The notes under the pieces were generated by a model, which was not told the DNA's origin, made no database searches, and saw nothing but the letters and a program-made list of their open reading frames with translations. Below are positions 1 through 8,576 of a stretch of DNA of 64,000 nucleotides, one piece after another (position 1 is the first letter of the stretch; every line of letters starts with the position of its first letter). The stretch comes from Natronococcus pandeyae (GTDB lineage: Archaea; Halobacteriota; Halobacteria; Halobacteriales; Natrialbaceae), in NCBI RefSeq assembly GCF_008122205.1, contig NZ_PHNJ01000002.1, positions 1 to 64,000 of the forward strand. Direction: 5' to 3'. A program made the position numbers and the translations under genes.

Positions 1-63
1 GTGCAACTAGCATGGCTAAATCGGACTCCAATAGCAATGGCCTCCGGCAGGATCAACCGGAGT
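1..63 (-). rRNA. rrs: 16S ribosomal RNA, 5' end only
   Basis: Read on the minus strand, the sequence carries the universal archaeal 16S start (TCCGGTTGATCCTGCCGGAG) and continues with the conserved sequence of helices near the 5' end. The gene runs off the left edge of the window, so only about 63 bases are present. The mature 5' end is placed at about 63 by analogy with other haloarchaeal 16S genes; it could be off by one or two bases. Confidence 0.95.
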
Positions 64-70
64 GCTCTAT

Positions 71-87
71 CCCCGGCGAAGCCGGGG
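71..87 (-). other. Short hairpin just upstream of mature 16S
   Basis: A perfect 7-bp inverted repeat (CCCCGGC / GCCGGGG) with a GAA loop lies 7 bases before the 16S 5' end. It would be part of the pre-rRNA leader. Whether it belongs to a processing signal cannot be judged, because the other half of the 16S processing stem lies outside the window. Confidence 0.5.
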
Positions 88-359
88 GGTTTGGCGGAGT
101 ATGTAGTAGATACACACTCACTTGCTATGGTCCACGTTCGGATCGACCACGATCGCGGACCGATCGGGCGTCACCGAACTACCAAGGCTAACATCAGATC
201 CCATCTGTACGGCGGACCGCAGGGGTAGGATCCTCATTTCCTTCGGACGTATTCGTAAGCGCCGAGGAGTACTTAACCCCTTCGGAGCGTCGTCAGTCCG
301 AGATGACGGAACGAGTTGAACGCTCCGTCGATCACGTGTTGCATTACATCCGAACCCCC

Positions 360-735
360 GTATACACTTAAGGGCAACGGATCGCACCTGCACCGAAAAC
401 CGCATCCGGCGAGGTCGTTTGCAATCCAATCTGAGTGCCCAGTCACGTATAAGGGCGTCGGATCGTCGTGACCGGCGAAGCCGGCCACGAGCACATCCAA
501 GTTCGAGTGCCCTCGTACGGATAAAGTCGTCGGATCGAACCGACGACCAGGGTACGGATATAGTACCTACCTCCGTGCCGGGAAACGGCCGGAGGGGACG
601 CGGCGTGTACCACGTCGTTCGCATTAGTATCGAATGCCGGGTACACATATAAGGCCGTCGAACTCGAGAGAGGTCGAACCCCGATACCATGGCACGGTTT
701 TCCACTGGACAATCACTGCCGTGACATATATAAAT
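360..735 (-). promoter_or_regulatory. Tandem rRNA operon promoters
   Basis: Six TATA-like elements face the 16S gene on the minus strand: about 366-373 (CCTTAAGT), 444-454 (CTTATACGTGA), 515-527 (TTTATCCGTAC), 553-566 (TATATCCGTACC), 643-655 (TTATATGTGTACC) and 722-735 (TTTATATATGTC). Those centred near 449, 521 and 649 are followed by the same start-site-like motif, G(C/G)CA(C/T)TCG or close to it, and several are preceded by a GACG-type element. Tandem promoters are known for haloarchaeal rRNA operons (for example Halobacterium). The outermost and the 553-566 copies are the least certain. Confidence 0.75.
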
Positions 736-992
736 CACACCCGTTGCTCGAGCACTCGCTCGTCGATTCGAGAATATCGCGCGGGCGGAGGTCGGCCGCT
801 CATTCCTCCCTCGCAGGTACGGTCGGACCGAATGATACCCGCGCGTTCGCACTACGAGCGCGCACGCGCAAGAAGGCTTCGAGTCGCGTACTCGAGAGCC
901 GATCGAGTCGGGTCGACGAGAGCACCACACGTAGCCGGATCACGCGTGTGTATCGATGCCGATAAACCACCTGCGTTAGAATAACAAGACGA

Positions 993-1370
993 ATGGTCCG
1001 GGACCCGATCACTTCGGAATCATCACCGTCACCGGAAGTGATCTGTTCTGCGCTCGATGACCCTGACTGTCGGGAGATTATTCGGAACCTCGACGAGCCA
1101 ATGACGGCGTCGGAGCTCAACGCTCGGTGTGAGATCCCCCAATCGACGCTGTATCGGAAGCTCGAGATACTGACTGACTCGACGTTACTCGAGGAGTCGA
1201 CCGAGATCCGCCGGGACGGCCATCACGCGAGCAAGTACTCGATCGCGTTCGACGAGATCACGCTCGCGCTCGATGACGACCGGAACCTGACGGTTCAGAT
1301 CGAGCGCCCGGCGCGGACAGCGGACGAACGACTCGCCGAACTGTGGTCCGAGGTGCGAAAGGAGACATGA
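993..1370 (+). CDS. Winged-helix transcriptional regulator (ArsR-like)
   Basis: A 125-residue acidic protein with a winged helix-turn-helix in residues about 15-75. The pattern of a helix followed by 'ASELNARCEIPQSTLYRKLE' is a recognition-helix motif, and a short wing follows. This looks like a small haloarchaeal ArsR-type repressor or activator; its DNA target is unknown. A TATA-like element (CGATAAACC, 960-967) lies 30 bases before the ATG, so the mRNA is probably leaderless. The stop codon overlaps the start of the next gene (ATGA), so the two are translationally coupled. The partner membrane protein suggests a two-gene sensing unit, which is an inference. Confidence 0.85.
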   Translation: MVRDPITSESSPSPEVICSALDDPDCREIIRNLDEPMTASELNARCEIPQSTLYRKLEILTDSTLLEESTEIRRDGHHASKYSIAFDEITLALDDDRNLTVQIERPARTADERLAELWSEVRKET

Positions 1371-1660
1371 CCCTACCACTGACTGGAATGGAAATCGCGC
1401 TCGCACTGGCAATCGTCAAGACGCTCGTTCTCGTCGTCGGAAGCGTAATTACGTACTTCGCGTTCAAGGCCTATCGACGAACGCGGCAGCCGGCACTTGG
1501 CTACCTGACCGCGGGCTTCGGGATCGTTACGCTCGGGTTCGTCCTGGCTGGCGTCCTCCACGAAATCCTCGGAGTCTCGCTCGCGACGGGCGTTCTCCTC
1601 GAGAGTCTGCTGGTACTCGCGGGCTTTCTCGTGATCGCCTACTCGCTGTACGTCCAGTAA
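1367..1660 (+). CDS. Small membrane protein coupled to the regulator
   Basis: About 97 residues with three hydrophobic segments (roughly residues 8-30, 42-64 and 70-95) and little else. The ATG at 1367 overlaps the upstream stop as ATGA, which decides the start over the GTG at 1343. In haloarchaea such proteins often sit directly behind a winged-helix regulator gene. I recognise the pairing but no function. A membrane partner or input module of the regulator is a guess. Confidence 0.8.
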   Translation: MTLPLTGMEIALALAIVKTLVLVVGSVITYFAFKAYRRTRQPALGYLTAGFGIVTLGFVLAGVLHEILGVSLATGVLLESLLVLAGFLVIAYSLYVQ

Positions 1661-1678
1661 GACGACGACCGAAACCGG

Positions 1679-2845
1679 TTAGCCGTCGTATCCTGCGTCG
1701 TCCATGATTTCGTCGAACTCCTCGGTCTCCATCGCTTCCTCGTAGACGATCGCAGTTGCCATGCCACCCGGGTAGGCGTCTTCGGTCGTAACGTGGTGTA
1801 CCTTGTGACAGTGTGCCGGATAGATGCCGGGATCGGCATCGGCCTCGAACTCCAGGGTGTACCGTTCGGCGGGGGCAATGTTGATTACGTCTTCCTCGTG
1901 CTGGGCCGACTCGGGAATCGGCGACCCGTCCTTCTCGACGACGGTGAACCGGTGACCGTGCGTGTGGAAGGGGTGCGATTCGTAGCCGTTGTTCGCGATG
2001 TTCAGATGGACCGTCTCGCCCTCGGAGACGATCAGCGGCGAACCCTGTTCGGGGTGGAACGTCGTCGGTGCGCTCCGGCCGTTGATCGTGTAGGCGTTCG
2101 AGGACCGTTGGGACGGGCTGTAGTCGGAATCGGCGCCAGCCTCGCGGTCGTGAAGCCGAGTGTCCCAGTCCCGCAGCGTCAGGAAGTACTCCCGGTCGGG
2201 TGCCTCGTAGTCCTCCGGATCTACCCGGAGAATGCCGTACATTCCCATGTCGAGGTGATTGTGGGTCTGGTAGTGGCAGTGGTAGACGTGCGTTCCCGGC
2301 ACGTCGCCGTGAAGCGTGTAGGTGTGGCTCTCGCCGGCCCCGACGTGTTCCCGGTTCGTGACGGGCGCACCGTCGTCAGCCCACGTCTTACCGACCGCGT
2401 GGACGTGGACGGTGTGAGGCCGGTCGTGCTCGCTGTTGTCGTAGGTGAGTTCGAACGTGTCGCCTTCCGTCATGCGGTAGATCGGGCCGGGAACCGATGG
2501 CTCGAGGTCGTCCGCCTGCCAGGCCCACACCTCGGGGAGTTCGACGGGACCACCGGACGCCGCCTCGGTGACGAGTTCGTGACGAGATGCGACGGTTCGC
2601 AGCGTCGACTCGTACCCCTGCTCCGCGACGTCGACGATCTGGGGTGGTGCGGTGTAGGGATAATCGGTTAGCGGTCCGTCATCGGCCTCTTCTCCATCGT
2701 TGCTGTCGTCGCTGTCGTCGCTCTCGACAGCGCCATCGTCGCCCGAAAGCGCGGACATACAGCCAGCCAGTGCGCCGAGCGCGCCCGTGCCAGCGATCGA
2801 GAGGACGGTTCGGCGTCGAATACCGGAGGGCGTGTTGGAGGTCAT
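1679..2845 (-). CDS. Two-domain multicopper oxidase, exported lipoprotein
   Basis: 388 residues. The N-terminus has twin arginines (RRRTVLS) and a lipobox (LAGC, Cys29), so it is probably TAT-exported and lipid-anchored. An acidic Asp/Ser/Glu linker follows. Two cupredoxin domains carry the copper motifs: HTVHVH and HVYHCHYQTHNHLDMGM in the first, HPFHTHGH and HCHKVHHVTTEDAYPGGM in the second. Length and motifs fit two-domain multicopper oxidases (small laccase type); nitrite reductases of the NirK family are related but differ in the second-domain motifs. Possible substrates are phenols, Cu(I) or Mn(II). The ATG at 2845 is 29 bases from a TATA-like element (TTCATTAGT, near 2874); a GTG at 2851 is the alternative start. 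Convergent with the regulator pair. Confidence 0.88.
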   Translation of the reverse strand: MTSNTPSGIRRRTVLSIAGTGALGALAGCMSALSGDDGAVESDDSDDSNDGEEADDGPLTDYPYTAPPQIVDVAEQGYESTLRTVASRHELVTEAASGGPVELPEVWAWQADDLEPSVPGPIYRMTEGDTFELTYDNSEHDRPHTVHVHAVGKTWADDGAPVTNREHVGAGESHTYTLHGDVPGTHVYHCHYQTHNHLDMGMYGILRVDPEDYEAPDREYFLTLRDWDTRLHDREAGADSDYSPSQRSSNAYTINGRSAPTTFHPEQGSPLIVSEGETVHLNIANNGYESHPFHTHGHRFTVVEKDGSPIPESAQHEEDVINIAPAERYTLEFEADADPGIYPAHCHKVHHVTTEDAYPGGMATAIVYEEAMETEEFDEIMDDAGYDG

Positions 2846-2947
2846 GGTCACATGCGTCCGTTGGAACCGACTAATGAAGGGTTGTTAAGTCGGTTCCCAG
2901 CTGTCGGGAAACACATGATTAATTCCTGGTCGTTTCGGGCCAGTTTA

Positions 2948-2960
2948 CTCAAAAAGGAAG
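2948..2960 (-). terminator. T-run terminator after lpdA
   Basis: On the minus strand CTTCCTTTTTGAG follows the lpdA stop by about 30 bases. Archaeal RNA polymerase terminates at short T-runs, so this is a reasonable end for the dehydrogenase operon. Confidence 0.45.
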
Positions 2961-2986
2961 GCGGCGATTCGGCAGCAGGTACCGAG

Positions 2987-4450
2987 TCAACGGTTCAGCG
3001 TGTGAATCGCGTGGCCGAGCGCGTTCTCGGCGGCTTCCATCACGGCCTCCGAGAGCGTCGGATGCGTGTGGACCGTCGATGCGACGTCCTCGAGCGTCGC
3101 GCCGAGTTCGATCGCGAGGCCGAGTTCGGCGACGAGTTCGGACGCTTCCGGACCGACGATCTGTGCGCCGAGCACGTAGCCCTGCTCGTCGTCGGCGACG
3201 ATCTTGACGAACCCGTCCGATTCGCCGGTGGTTAGCGCCCGGCCGCTCGCTCGGAACGGGAACTTGCCGACGGCGGTCTCGAAGCCGGCCTCCTCGGCCT
3301 CGGCTTCGGACATCCCCACGGTGCCGATTTCGGGTTCGGTAAAGACCGCGGCTGGCATCGCCTGGTAGTCGACCGCCGACGGTTCGCCGGCGATCACTTC
3401 GGCCGCGACCTGGCCCTCCGTGCTTCCCTTGTGGGCGAGCATCGGTTCACCGGCCACGTCCCCGACGGCGAGGATGTGCTCGACGTTCGACCGCGTGCGC
3501 GAATCGGTCTGGATGAAGCCGCGGTCGTCGGTCTCGACGCCGGCCTCCTCGAGGTCGAGCGTGTCCGAGACCGGTTCGCGGCCGACGGCGACGAGCACCT
3601 TCTCGGCGTCGAGTTCGAGCGCCTCGTCCTCGACGGCCTCGGCTTGACCCCCATCGGCTGCAGCCTGCTCGGCCGGCTCTGCGACGACCTGGATGCCGTC
3701 GCCCGTCTCGGACCACTCCGAGGCCGCGTAGCCGAAGTGGAAATCGATTCCGAGGTCGTTCGCGCGCTGCTTGACCGGTCGTTTGAGATCGTCGTCGTAG
3801 CCCGGCAGGATGCTGTCGAGCATCTCGATGACCGTCACGTCGGTGCCGAGTTTGGCGTAGACGCCGGCCAGTTCCATCCCGATGTAGCCGGCACCGACGA
3901 TAACCATCGAGTCGGGCACGGAGTCGAGCGCCAGTGCTTGCGTCGAGTCGAGCACCGGTTCGTCGCTGTAGTCGAATCCAGGGATCTGGATCGGCCGTGA
4001 GCCGGTCGCGACGATGGCGTGTTCGAACTCGAGGGTCTCCGATCCCTGGCCTTCGCCGCTGTGCGAGACCCGGACGGTGTTCTCGTCGGCGAAGGTTGCA
4101 GTCCCCTCGAGCAGGTTGACGCCGTTGGCCTTGCAGAGCTTCTCGACGCCGCCCGTGAGCTGGCCGACCACGTCGTCCTTCCAGTCCATCATCTTGGCGA
4201 GGTCGACCGCGGGGTCGGCGTGAATCCCCATCTCCTCGGCGTTGCCCGCCTCGTGTGCAACGTCTGTCGCGGTGATCAGTGCCTTCGACGGGATGCAGCC
4301 GTCGTTCAGGCAGGTCCCGCCGTAGGCGTCCTTTTCGACGAGCGTTACGTCCAGATCGAGCTGACCGGCCCGGATCGCGGCCACGTAGCCCGCGGGTCCG
4401 GCGCCGATGATCAGCACGTCCGTTCCGGTGGTGACATCTCCGACGACCAT
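2987..4450 (-). CDS. lpdA: Dihydrolipoyl dehydrogenase (E3)
   Basis: 487 residues, the usual E3 length. The FAD-binding GAGPAG motif is at about 16-21, the redox disulfide CLNDGC at Cys47 and Cys52, a second GAGYIG nucleotide motif near 190, and the catalytic His-Glu motif HTHPTLSE near the C-terminus. The enzyme reoxidises dihydrolipoamide on E2 and passes electrons to NAD. It is the last gene of the pdhA-pdhB-pdhC-lpdA operon, 37 bases after the E2 stop. It may also serve a glycine cleavage system encoded elsewhere. An acidic insertion near 255-275 is a halophilic adaptation. Confidence 0.97.
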   Translation of the reverse strand: MVVGDVTTGTDVLIIGAGPAGYVAAIRAGQLDLDVTLVEKDAYGGTCLNDGCIPSKALITATDVAHEAGNAEEMGIHADPAVDLAKMMDWKDDVVGQLTGGVEKLCKANGVNLLEGTATFADENTVRVSHSGEGQGSETLEFEHAIVATGSRPIQIPGFDYSDEPVLDSTQALALDSVPDSMVIVGAGYIGMELAGVYAKLGTDVTVIEMLDSILPGYDDDLKRPVKQRANDLGIDFHFGYAASEWSETGDGIQVVAEPAEQAAADGGQAEAVEDEALELDAEKVLVAVGREPVSDTLDLEEAGVETDDRGFIQTDSRTRSNVEHILAVGDVAGEPMLAHKGSTEGQVAAEVIAGEPSAVDYQAMPAAVFTEPEIGTVGMSEAEAEEAGFETAVGKFPFRASGRALTTGESDGFVKIVADDEQGYVLGAQIVGPEASELVAELGLAIELGATLEDVASTVHTHPTLSEAVMEAAENALGHAIHTLNR

Positions 4451-4487
4451 TAGTTCGCTTCCTCGTTCGGTAGTGTACTAAGCTTCA

Positions 4488-6122
4488 TCATTCGAGCAGT
4501 AGTAGTTCGGGGTTCTCGAGGTATTCCATAACCGTGTTGGTGAACTGTGCACCGATCGCGCCGTCGATCAGCCGGTGGTCGAACGACAGGGACAGCGTCA
4601 TCACCGAGCGCGGTTCGATCGACTCGGTGCCGTCCTCGTCGGTGACGACGCGGGGCTTGCGCTTGATCTCGCCGATCGCGAGGATCCCCGCCTCGGGGTA
4701 GTTGATGATCGGCGTCGCGTACTCCCCGCCGATCCCGCCGATGTTGGTGATCGTGAACGTCGAGCCCTGGAGTTCGCCGGGACTGATCGACCGTTCCCGG
4801 GCCTTCTGGACGAGTTCGTTCATCTCCGAGGAAAGCTGGAGGAGTCCCTTCCCGTCGGCGTCGTCGACGACCGGAACCATCAGTCCGACGTCGGTCGCCG
4901 TGGCGACGCCCACGTTGTAGTAGTCGCGGTAGACGACTTCCTCGTTCTCCTCGTCGATCACCGCGTTCATCTCCGGGAACTCCTTCAGTGCCGCCGTCAC
5001 CGCCTTCATGATGAACGGCATGTACGTGAGTCGGATCCCCTGTTCCTCGGCGCGCGGTTTGAGTCGTTCCCGCGCCTCGACGAGTTCGGTCACGTCGACC
5101 TCGTCGTGGTGAGTGACGTGTGGCGCGCTGTACTTCGACTCGACCATCGCGTCGGCGATGGTCTTCCGGACGCCCTTGAACGGCTCCCGGCGTTCGCGTT
5201 CGCCGGGCGCGAACTCGGTCCCTTTCTCGGCCTCGCCGACCGGTTCGCCGGCCTCGATCGCCTCGCGATCGGCCTCCTGGGCCTGCCGCTGGGCCTCGGC
5301 GTACTCTTTGACGGCTTCGGGCGTGACGAACGCCTCGCCGTCGCGCTCCTCGGTTGCGGGGACGGCGTCGATGTCGACGCCCTCCTCTTCCGCGATTCGC
5401 CGAGTCGCGGGTGCCGCCAGCGTTCGGTCGCGGTCGGCCGACTCGACCTGGGCCGGCGCGGACGTCGACTGGCTCGTCTCGACTGCCGTTTCGCCCGCGG
5501 CCTCGGTGGAACTCGAGTCCGTTTCCGCGTCGGATTCGGGTTCGGCGGTCGTCGCCGCGGAGTCGGTCGCCTGCGACGGCTCCGAACCGCTCGCCGCAGC
5601 CTGCACGTCCGCCGTGGTGATGCGACCGCCGGGGCCGCTGCCCTCGAGTCTCGAGAGGTCGATCCCTTCTTCACGGGCCATCCGTCGAACGCGCGGCGGT
5701 GCGAAGACGCGATCCTCCGGCGGCGCGGCTTCGGCGGTTTCGCCGCCGGTCGCACCGGCGTCGCCGGCGGGTTCGCTGTCCGCGCCCTCTCCGGCTTCGT
5801 CGGGTGAGTCGACGCCCGGCGGTTCGCTCGCCTGCTCTTCCTCCGAGGGGGTTGGTTCCTCCTCGGTCTCGGCCTCGGCTTCGCCCTCGACGTCGAAGAC
5901 CACGAACACGTCGCCGACGGGGACGATATCGCCCTCCTCGTAGCGACGCTCGCGAACCGTGCCGTTGACCGGCGCGGGCACCTCGACGAGGGCCTTGTCG
6001 GTCTCGACCTCTGCAACCGGCTGGTCCTCGCTGACCTCGTCGCCTTCCTCGACCAGCCACGAGACCAGTTCGCCCTCGGCTACCCCTTCGCCGACGTCGG
6101 GAAGTTTGAACTCGCGTACCAT
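4488..6122 (-). CDS. pdhC: 2-oxoacid dehydrogenase E2 acyltransferase
   Basis: 544 residues. An N-terminal lipoyl domain (1-80) has the lipoylation motif ETDKALVE with Lys43. Acidic Glu/Ser/Thr/Ala linkers separate two peripheral-subunit-binding-like domains at about 139-176 and 235-276. The catalytic domain (about 310-544) ends with DHRLIDG, in which His516 and Asp520 are the expected active-site residues. The protein forms the core that transfers the acyl group to CoA. The gene sits one base after E1beta and upstream of E3. Two binding domains are unusual, since one is the norm in archaeal E2. The natural substrate (pyruvate or a branched-chain oxoacid) cannot be read from the sequence; haloarchaea oxidise pyruvate mainly with ferredoxin oxidoreductases. 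Confidence 0.96.
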   Translation of the reverse strand: MVREFKLPDVGEGVAEGELVSWLVEEGDEVSEDQPVAEVETDKALVEVPAPVNGTVRERRYEEGDIVPVGDVFVVFDVEGEAEAETEEEPTPSEEEQASEPPGVDSPDEAGEGADSEPAGDAGATGGETAEAAPPEDRVFAPPRVRRMAREEGIDLSRLEGSGPGGRITTADVQAAASGSEPSQATDSAATTAEPESDAETDSSSTEAAGETAVETSQSTSAPAQVESADRDRTLAAPATRRIAEEEGVDIDAVPATEERDGEAFVTPEAVKEYAEAQRQAQEADREAIEAGEPVGEAEKGTEFAPGERERREPFKGVRKTIADAMVESKYSAPHVTHHDEVDVTELVEARERLKPRAEEQGIRLTYMPFIMKAVTAALKEFPEMNAVIDEENEEVVYRDYYNVGVATATDVGLMVPVVDDADGKGLLQLSSEMNELVQKARERSISPGELQGSTFTITNIGGIGGEYATPIINYPEAGILAIGEIKRKPRVVTDEDGTESIEPRSVMTLSLSFDHRLIDGAIGAQFTNTVMEYLENPELLLLE

Positions 6123-6123
6123 G

Positions 6124-7110
6124 TTAGAACCCCATCGCGTCCCGGATACCGTCCTCGATGCGGGCCGGTTCGGGCAGGTAGTAGTCCTCGAGCGCGTACA
6201 GCGGGAACGGCGTGTCGAATCCCGTGATGCGCTCGACCGGTGCCTCCTGGTAGAGCAGCGCCTCCTCCTGGATCGTCGCGGCGATTTCGGCGCCCAGACC
6301 GCCCGTCTTGGGCGCCTCGTGGACGACCGCCGCGCGGCCGGTCTTCTTGAACGACTCGATGATGGTCTCCTCGTCGAGCGGCGACAGCGTCCGGAGGTCG
6401 ACGACCTCGACGTCGACCTCGCCCTCGAGGTTCTCCGCGGCCTCGAGCGTCGGTCGGCTCATCGCCCCCCAGGTGAAGACGGAGATATCCGACCCCTCCC
6501 GGCGGACGGCAGCCTCGCCGATCGGGACCTCGTAGGGTTCGTCGGGGACTTCCTCGCGGAACGCACGGTAGATGAGTTTCGGCTCGAGGAAGATCACCGG
6601 ATCCGGCGAGCGGATCGCGCTGGTCAGCAGCCCCTTCGTGTCGTATGGCGTCGAGGGAATGACGACCTTGAGTCCGGGCTGGTGGACGAACATCGCCTCC
6701 GAGGACTCGGAGTGGTGTTCGGGGGCGCGGATCCCGCCGCCGTAGGGTGCGCGAAGGACCATCGGACACGTGTATCGACCGCGCGAGCGCGTCCGCAAGC
6801 GCGCGGCGTGGGAAACGATCTGGTCGAAGCCGGGGTAGATGAAGCCGAGGAACTGGATCTCCGGCACGGGTCGCATCCCGTAGGCAGCCATCCCGATCGC
6901 CGTTCCGACGATTCCCGACTCGGCCAGCGGCGTGTCGATGACTCGGTTCTCGCCGAACTCGTCGTACAGCCCCTCTGTGGCGCGGAAGACGCCGCCGTTC
7001 TTGCCGACGTCCTCGCCCATGACGACGACGTCGTCGTTGCGTTCCATCTCGCTGTGCAACCCGTCCCGAACCGCCTGTACCAGGGTGAGATTCTCTGATT
7101 CTGCAGCCAT
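6124..7110 (-). CDS. pdhB: 2-oxoacid dehydrogenase E1 beta subunit
   Basis: 328 residues with the transketolase-type pyrimidine-binding domain (about 1-190) and the C-terminal domain (about 200-325). It contains the conserved MGEDVGKNGGVFRAT segment, in which the Glu activates thiamine diphosphate. It forms the alpha2-beta2 E1 component with the gene product immediately upstream; the spacing is 3 bases to E1alpha and 1 base to E2, so the genes are surely co-transcribed. Family members act on pyruvate, branched-chain oxoacids or acetoin. Confidence 0.96.
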   Translation of the reverse strand: MAAESENLTLVQAVRDGLHSEMERNDDVVVMGEDVGKNGGVFRATEGLYDEFGENRVIDTPLAESGIVGTAIGMAAYGMRPVPEIQFLGFIYPGFDQIVSHAARLRTRSRGRYTCPMVLRAPYGGGIRAPEHHSESSEAMFVHQPGLKVVIPSTPYDTKGLLTSAIRSPDPVIFLEPKLIYRAFREEVPDEPYEVPIGEAAVRREGSDISVFTWGAMSRPTLEAAENLEGEVDVEVVDLRTLSPLDEETIIESFKKTGRAAVVHEAPKTGGLGAEIAATIQEEALLYQEAPVERITGFDTPFPLYALEDYYLPEPARIEDGIRDAMGF

Positions 7111-7113
7111 ATG

Positions 7114-8223
7114 TTAGCCCTCCAGTAGCGCGTCGTCACCGTGTCGCTCGCGAATCGATTCGAACCACTCGAGTTGTTCCTGTAACCGTCTGGGCATCCC
7201 TTCGTAGACGTGTGCAAAGATCTCTTCCGGATCGGGACGCTCGACCGCCTCCGCAGCGTCGATGGCGTCGGCCACGTCCTCGGTGATCCGGTTTTCGATC
7301 GTGTCGACGCGCTCGTCGTCGAGGATGCCGTTGTTACGCAGGAACGTCTCCATCCGTGGAATCGGATCCTTCTGCTTCCAGCGTTCGACCTCGTCGTCGT
7401 CGCGGTACACCGAGGGGTCGTCCGCCGTCGTGTGCGCACCGAAGCGGTACTGAACCGCCTCGATGAGCGTCGGTCGAAGTTCGCCTTCGCCCGGGTTCTT
7501 GGCCTTCTCGACGGCGTCACGGGTGACCTTGTAGACCGCGAGCGGGTCCATTCCGTCGACCTGGACGCCCTCGAAGCCGTAGGCCTCGGCCTTCTGGGCT
7601 AACGTGTCGCTCGCGGTCTGGCGCTCCCGCGGAACCGAGATCGCCCACTGGTTGTTGTTACAGAAGAAGACGTTCGGGGTGTCGAAGACGCCGGCGAAGT
7701 TCAGTCCCTCGTGGAAGTCACCCTCGCTCGTCGCGCCGTCGCCGAAGTAACAGAGGAACGCCTTCTCCTCGCCCTGCAGGCGGGAGGCCCACGCCGCGCC
7801 CGTCGCGTGTGGGATCTGGGTGGCGATCGGGACGGCCACGGTGAAGATGTTGGCGTCCTCTGGAATCTGGTTGCCTCGTTCGTGGCCCATCCAGTACAGC
7901 AGGGTGCGCTTGAGCGACATCCCGCGAACGAGCGCGGAGCCGTGCTCGCGGTAGCTCGGGAACATCCAGTCGTCGGTGTCCAGCGCGTGTGCGCTGCCGA
8001 TCTGGGCACCCTCCTGGCCGGATAGCGGCGGATACGTGCCCATCCGACCCTGTCGCTGCAGGCTCACCGCACGTTCGTCGAAGTGGCGAACGAGTCGCAT
8101 CTGCTCGTACATCTCGACGAGTTCGTCCTCGGAGAGCTCCGGGACCTCGGCGCCCTCGAGGACGCGTCCAGCGTCGTCGAGAATCTGTACTCGCTCGTCG
8201 GGGTCTCGTTGTATCGTGCTCAC
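7114..8223 (-). CDS. pdhA: 2-oxoacid dehydrogenase E1 alpha subunit
   Basis: 369 residues. The thiamine-diphosphate motif is clear: GDG followed about 25 residues later by NN ([18 protein letters not shown] ... [11 protein letters not shown]). The open frame continues far upstream, but the extension is Arg/Ser-rich and not acidic. The family-like N-terminus ([14 protein letters not shown]) begins at the GTG at 8223, so I chose that start. It is the first gene of the E1alpha-E1beta-E2-E3 operon. A TATA-like stretch (CCTTTAACG near 8262-8275) lies 40-50 bases upstream, implying a short 5' leader of about 20 bases. Confidence 0.93.
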   Translation of the reverse strand: MSTIQRDPDERVQILDDAGRVLEGAEVPELSEDELVEMYEQMRLVRHFDERAVSLQRQGRMGTYPPLSGQEGAQIGSAHALDTDDWMFPSYREHGSALVRGMSLKRTLLYWMGHERGNQIPEDANIFTVAVPIATQIPHATGAAWASRLQGEEKAFLCYFGDGATSEGDFHEGLNFAGVFDTPNVFFCNNNQWAISVPRERQTASDTLAQKAEAYGFEGVQVDGMDPLAVYKVTRDAVEKAKNPGEGELRPTLIEAVQYRFGAHTTADDPSVYRDDDEVERWKQKDPIPRMETFLRNNGILDDERVDTIENRITEDVADAIDAAEAVERPDPEEIFAHVYEGMPRRLQEQLEWFESIRERHGDDALLEG

Positions 8224-8576
8224 GGGTAAACCCACCTGTACATACCCTAACGAATTATCGCTCGCGTTAAAGGATTTTCGTAAATAGTTTACTATCAAAG
8301 AGATTCTTGCCCGACATTCCGAGAGTGTTCGACGAACTGGCTTCGAACCGTTCGATCGTCCGAAAGCGGAGGGGCGTTGAGCCAGTTCGCGCAATATTTG
8401 TAAATAAATCATCGGAATACTGGACGAGCGGTCGGTCTCCAGCCGAATGCGAAACCGGCGGCTGTGAGCGTATTTGGGTCGAGAACGACGACGAGCGGCA
8501 GTCGGGAACGAACGGTGAGCGACGAGTGGCGGGACACGGGCCGTCGACGCTCCGGGCTCTCGGCGACTCGTGCCGG
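8224..8576. other. Intergenic region between lipA and pdhA
   Basis: About 350 bases with no convincing gene. The part next to pdhA (8240-8300) is AT-rich and holds its promoter (minus-strand TTTACGAAAATCCTTTAACG). A second AT-rich patch, ATTTGTAAATAAATC (8396-8410), has no clear client gene. The rest is GC-rich and featureless. Confidence 0.5.

Larger units (their letters stand above)
64..992. other. rRNA leader and promoter region without protein genes
   Basis: Long open frames exist on both strands here, but their translations are rich in Arg, Ser and Cys and lack the acidic bias of real proteins in this genome. The stretch is explained by the pre-rRNA leader up to about 370 and the promoter array up to about 735. 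From 736 to about 950 I see no feature. Another small hairpin (ACCGGC-GAA-GCCGGC) lies at 471-485. Confidence 0.7.

Noticed and set aside
118-930. A long minus-strand open frame over the rRNA promoter region
   Set aside because: Its translation is Arg/Ser-rich, unlike the acidic proteins here, and it covers the tandem promoters and pre-rRNA leader.
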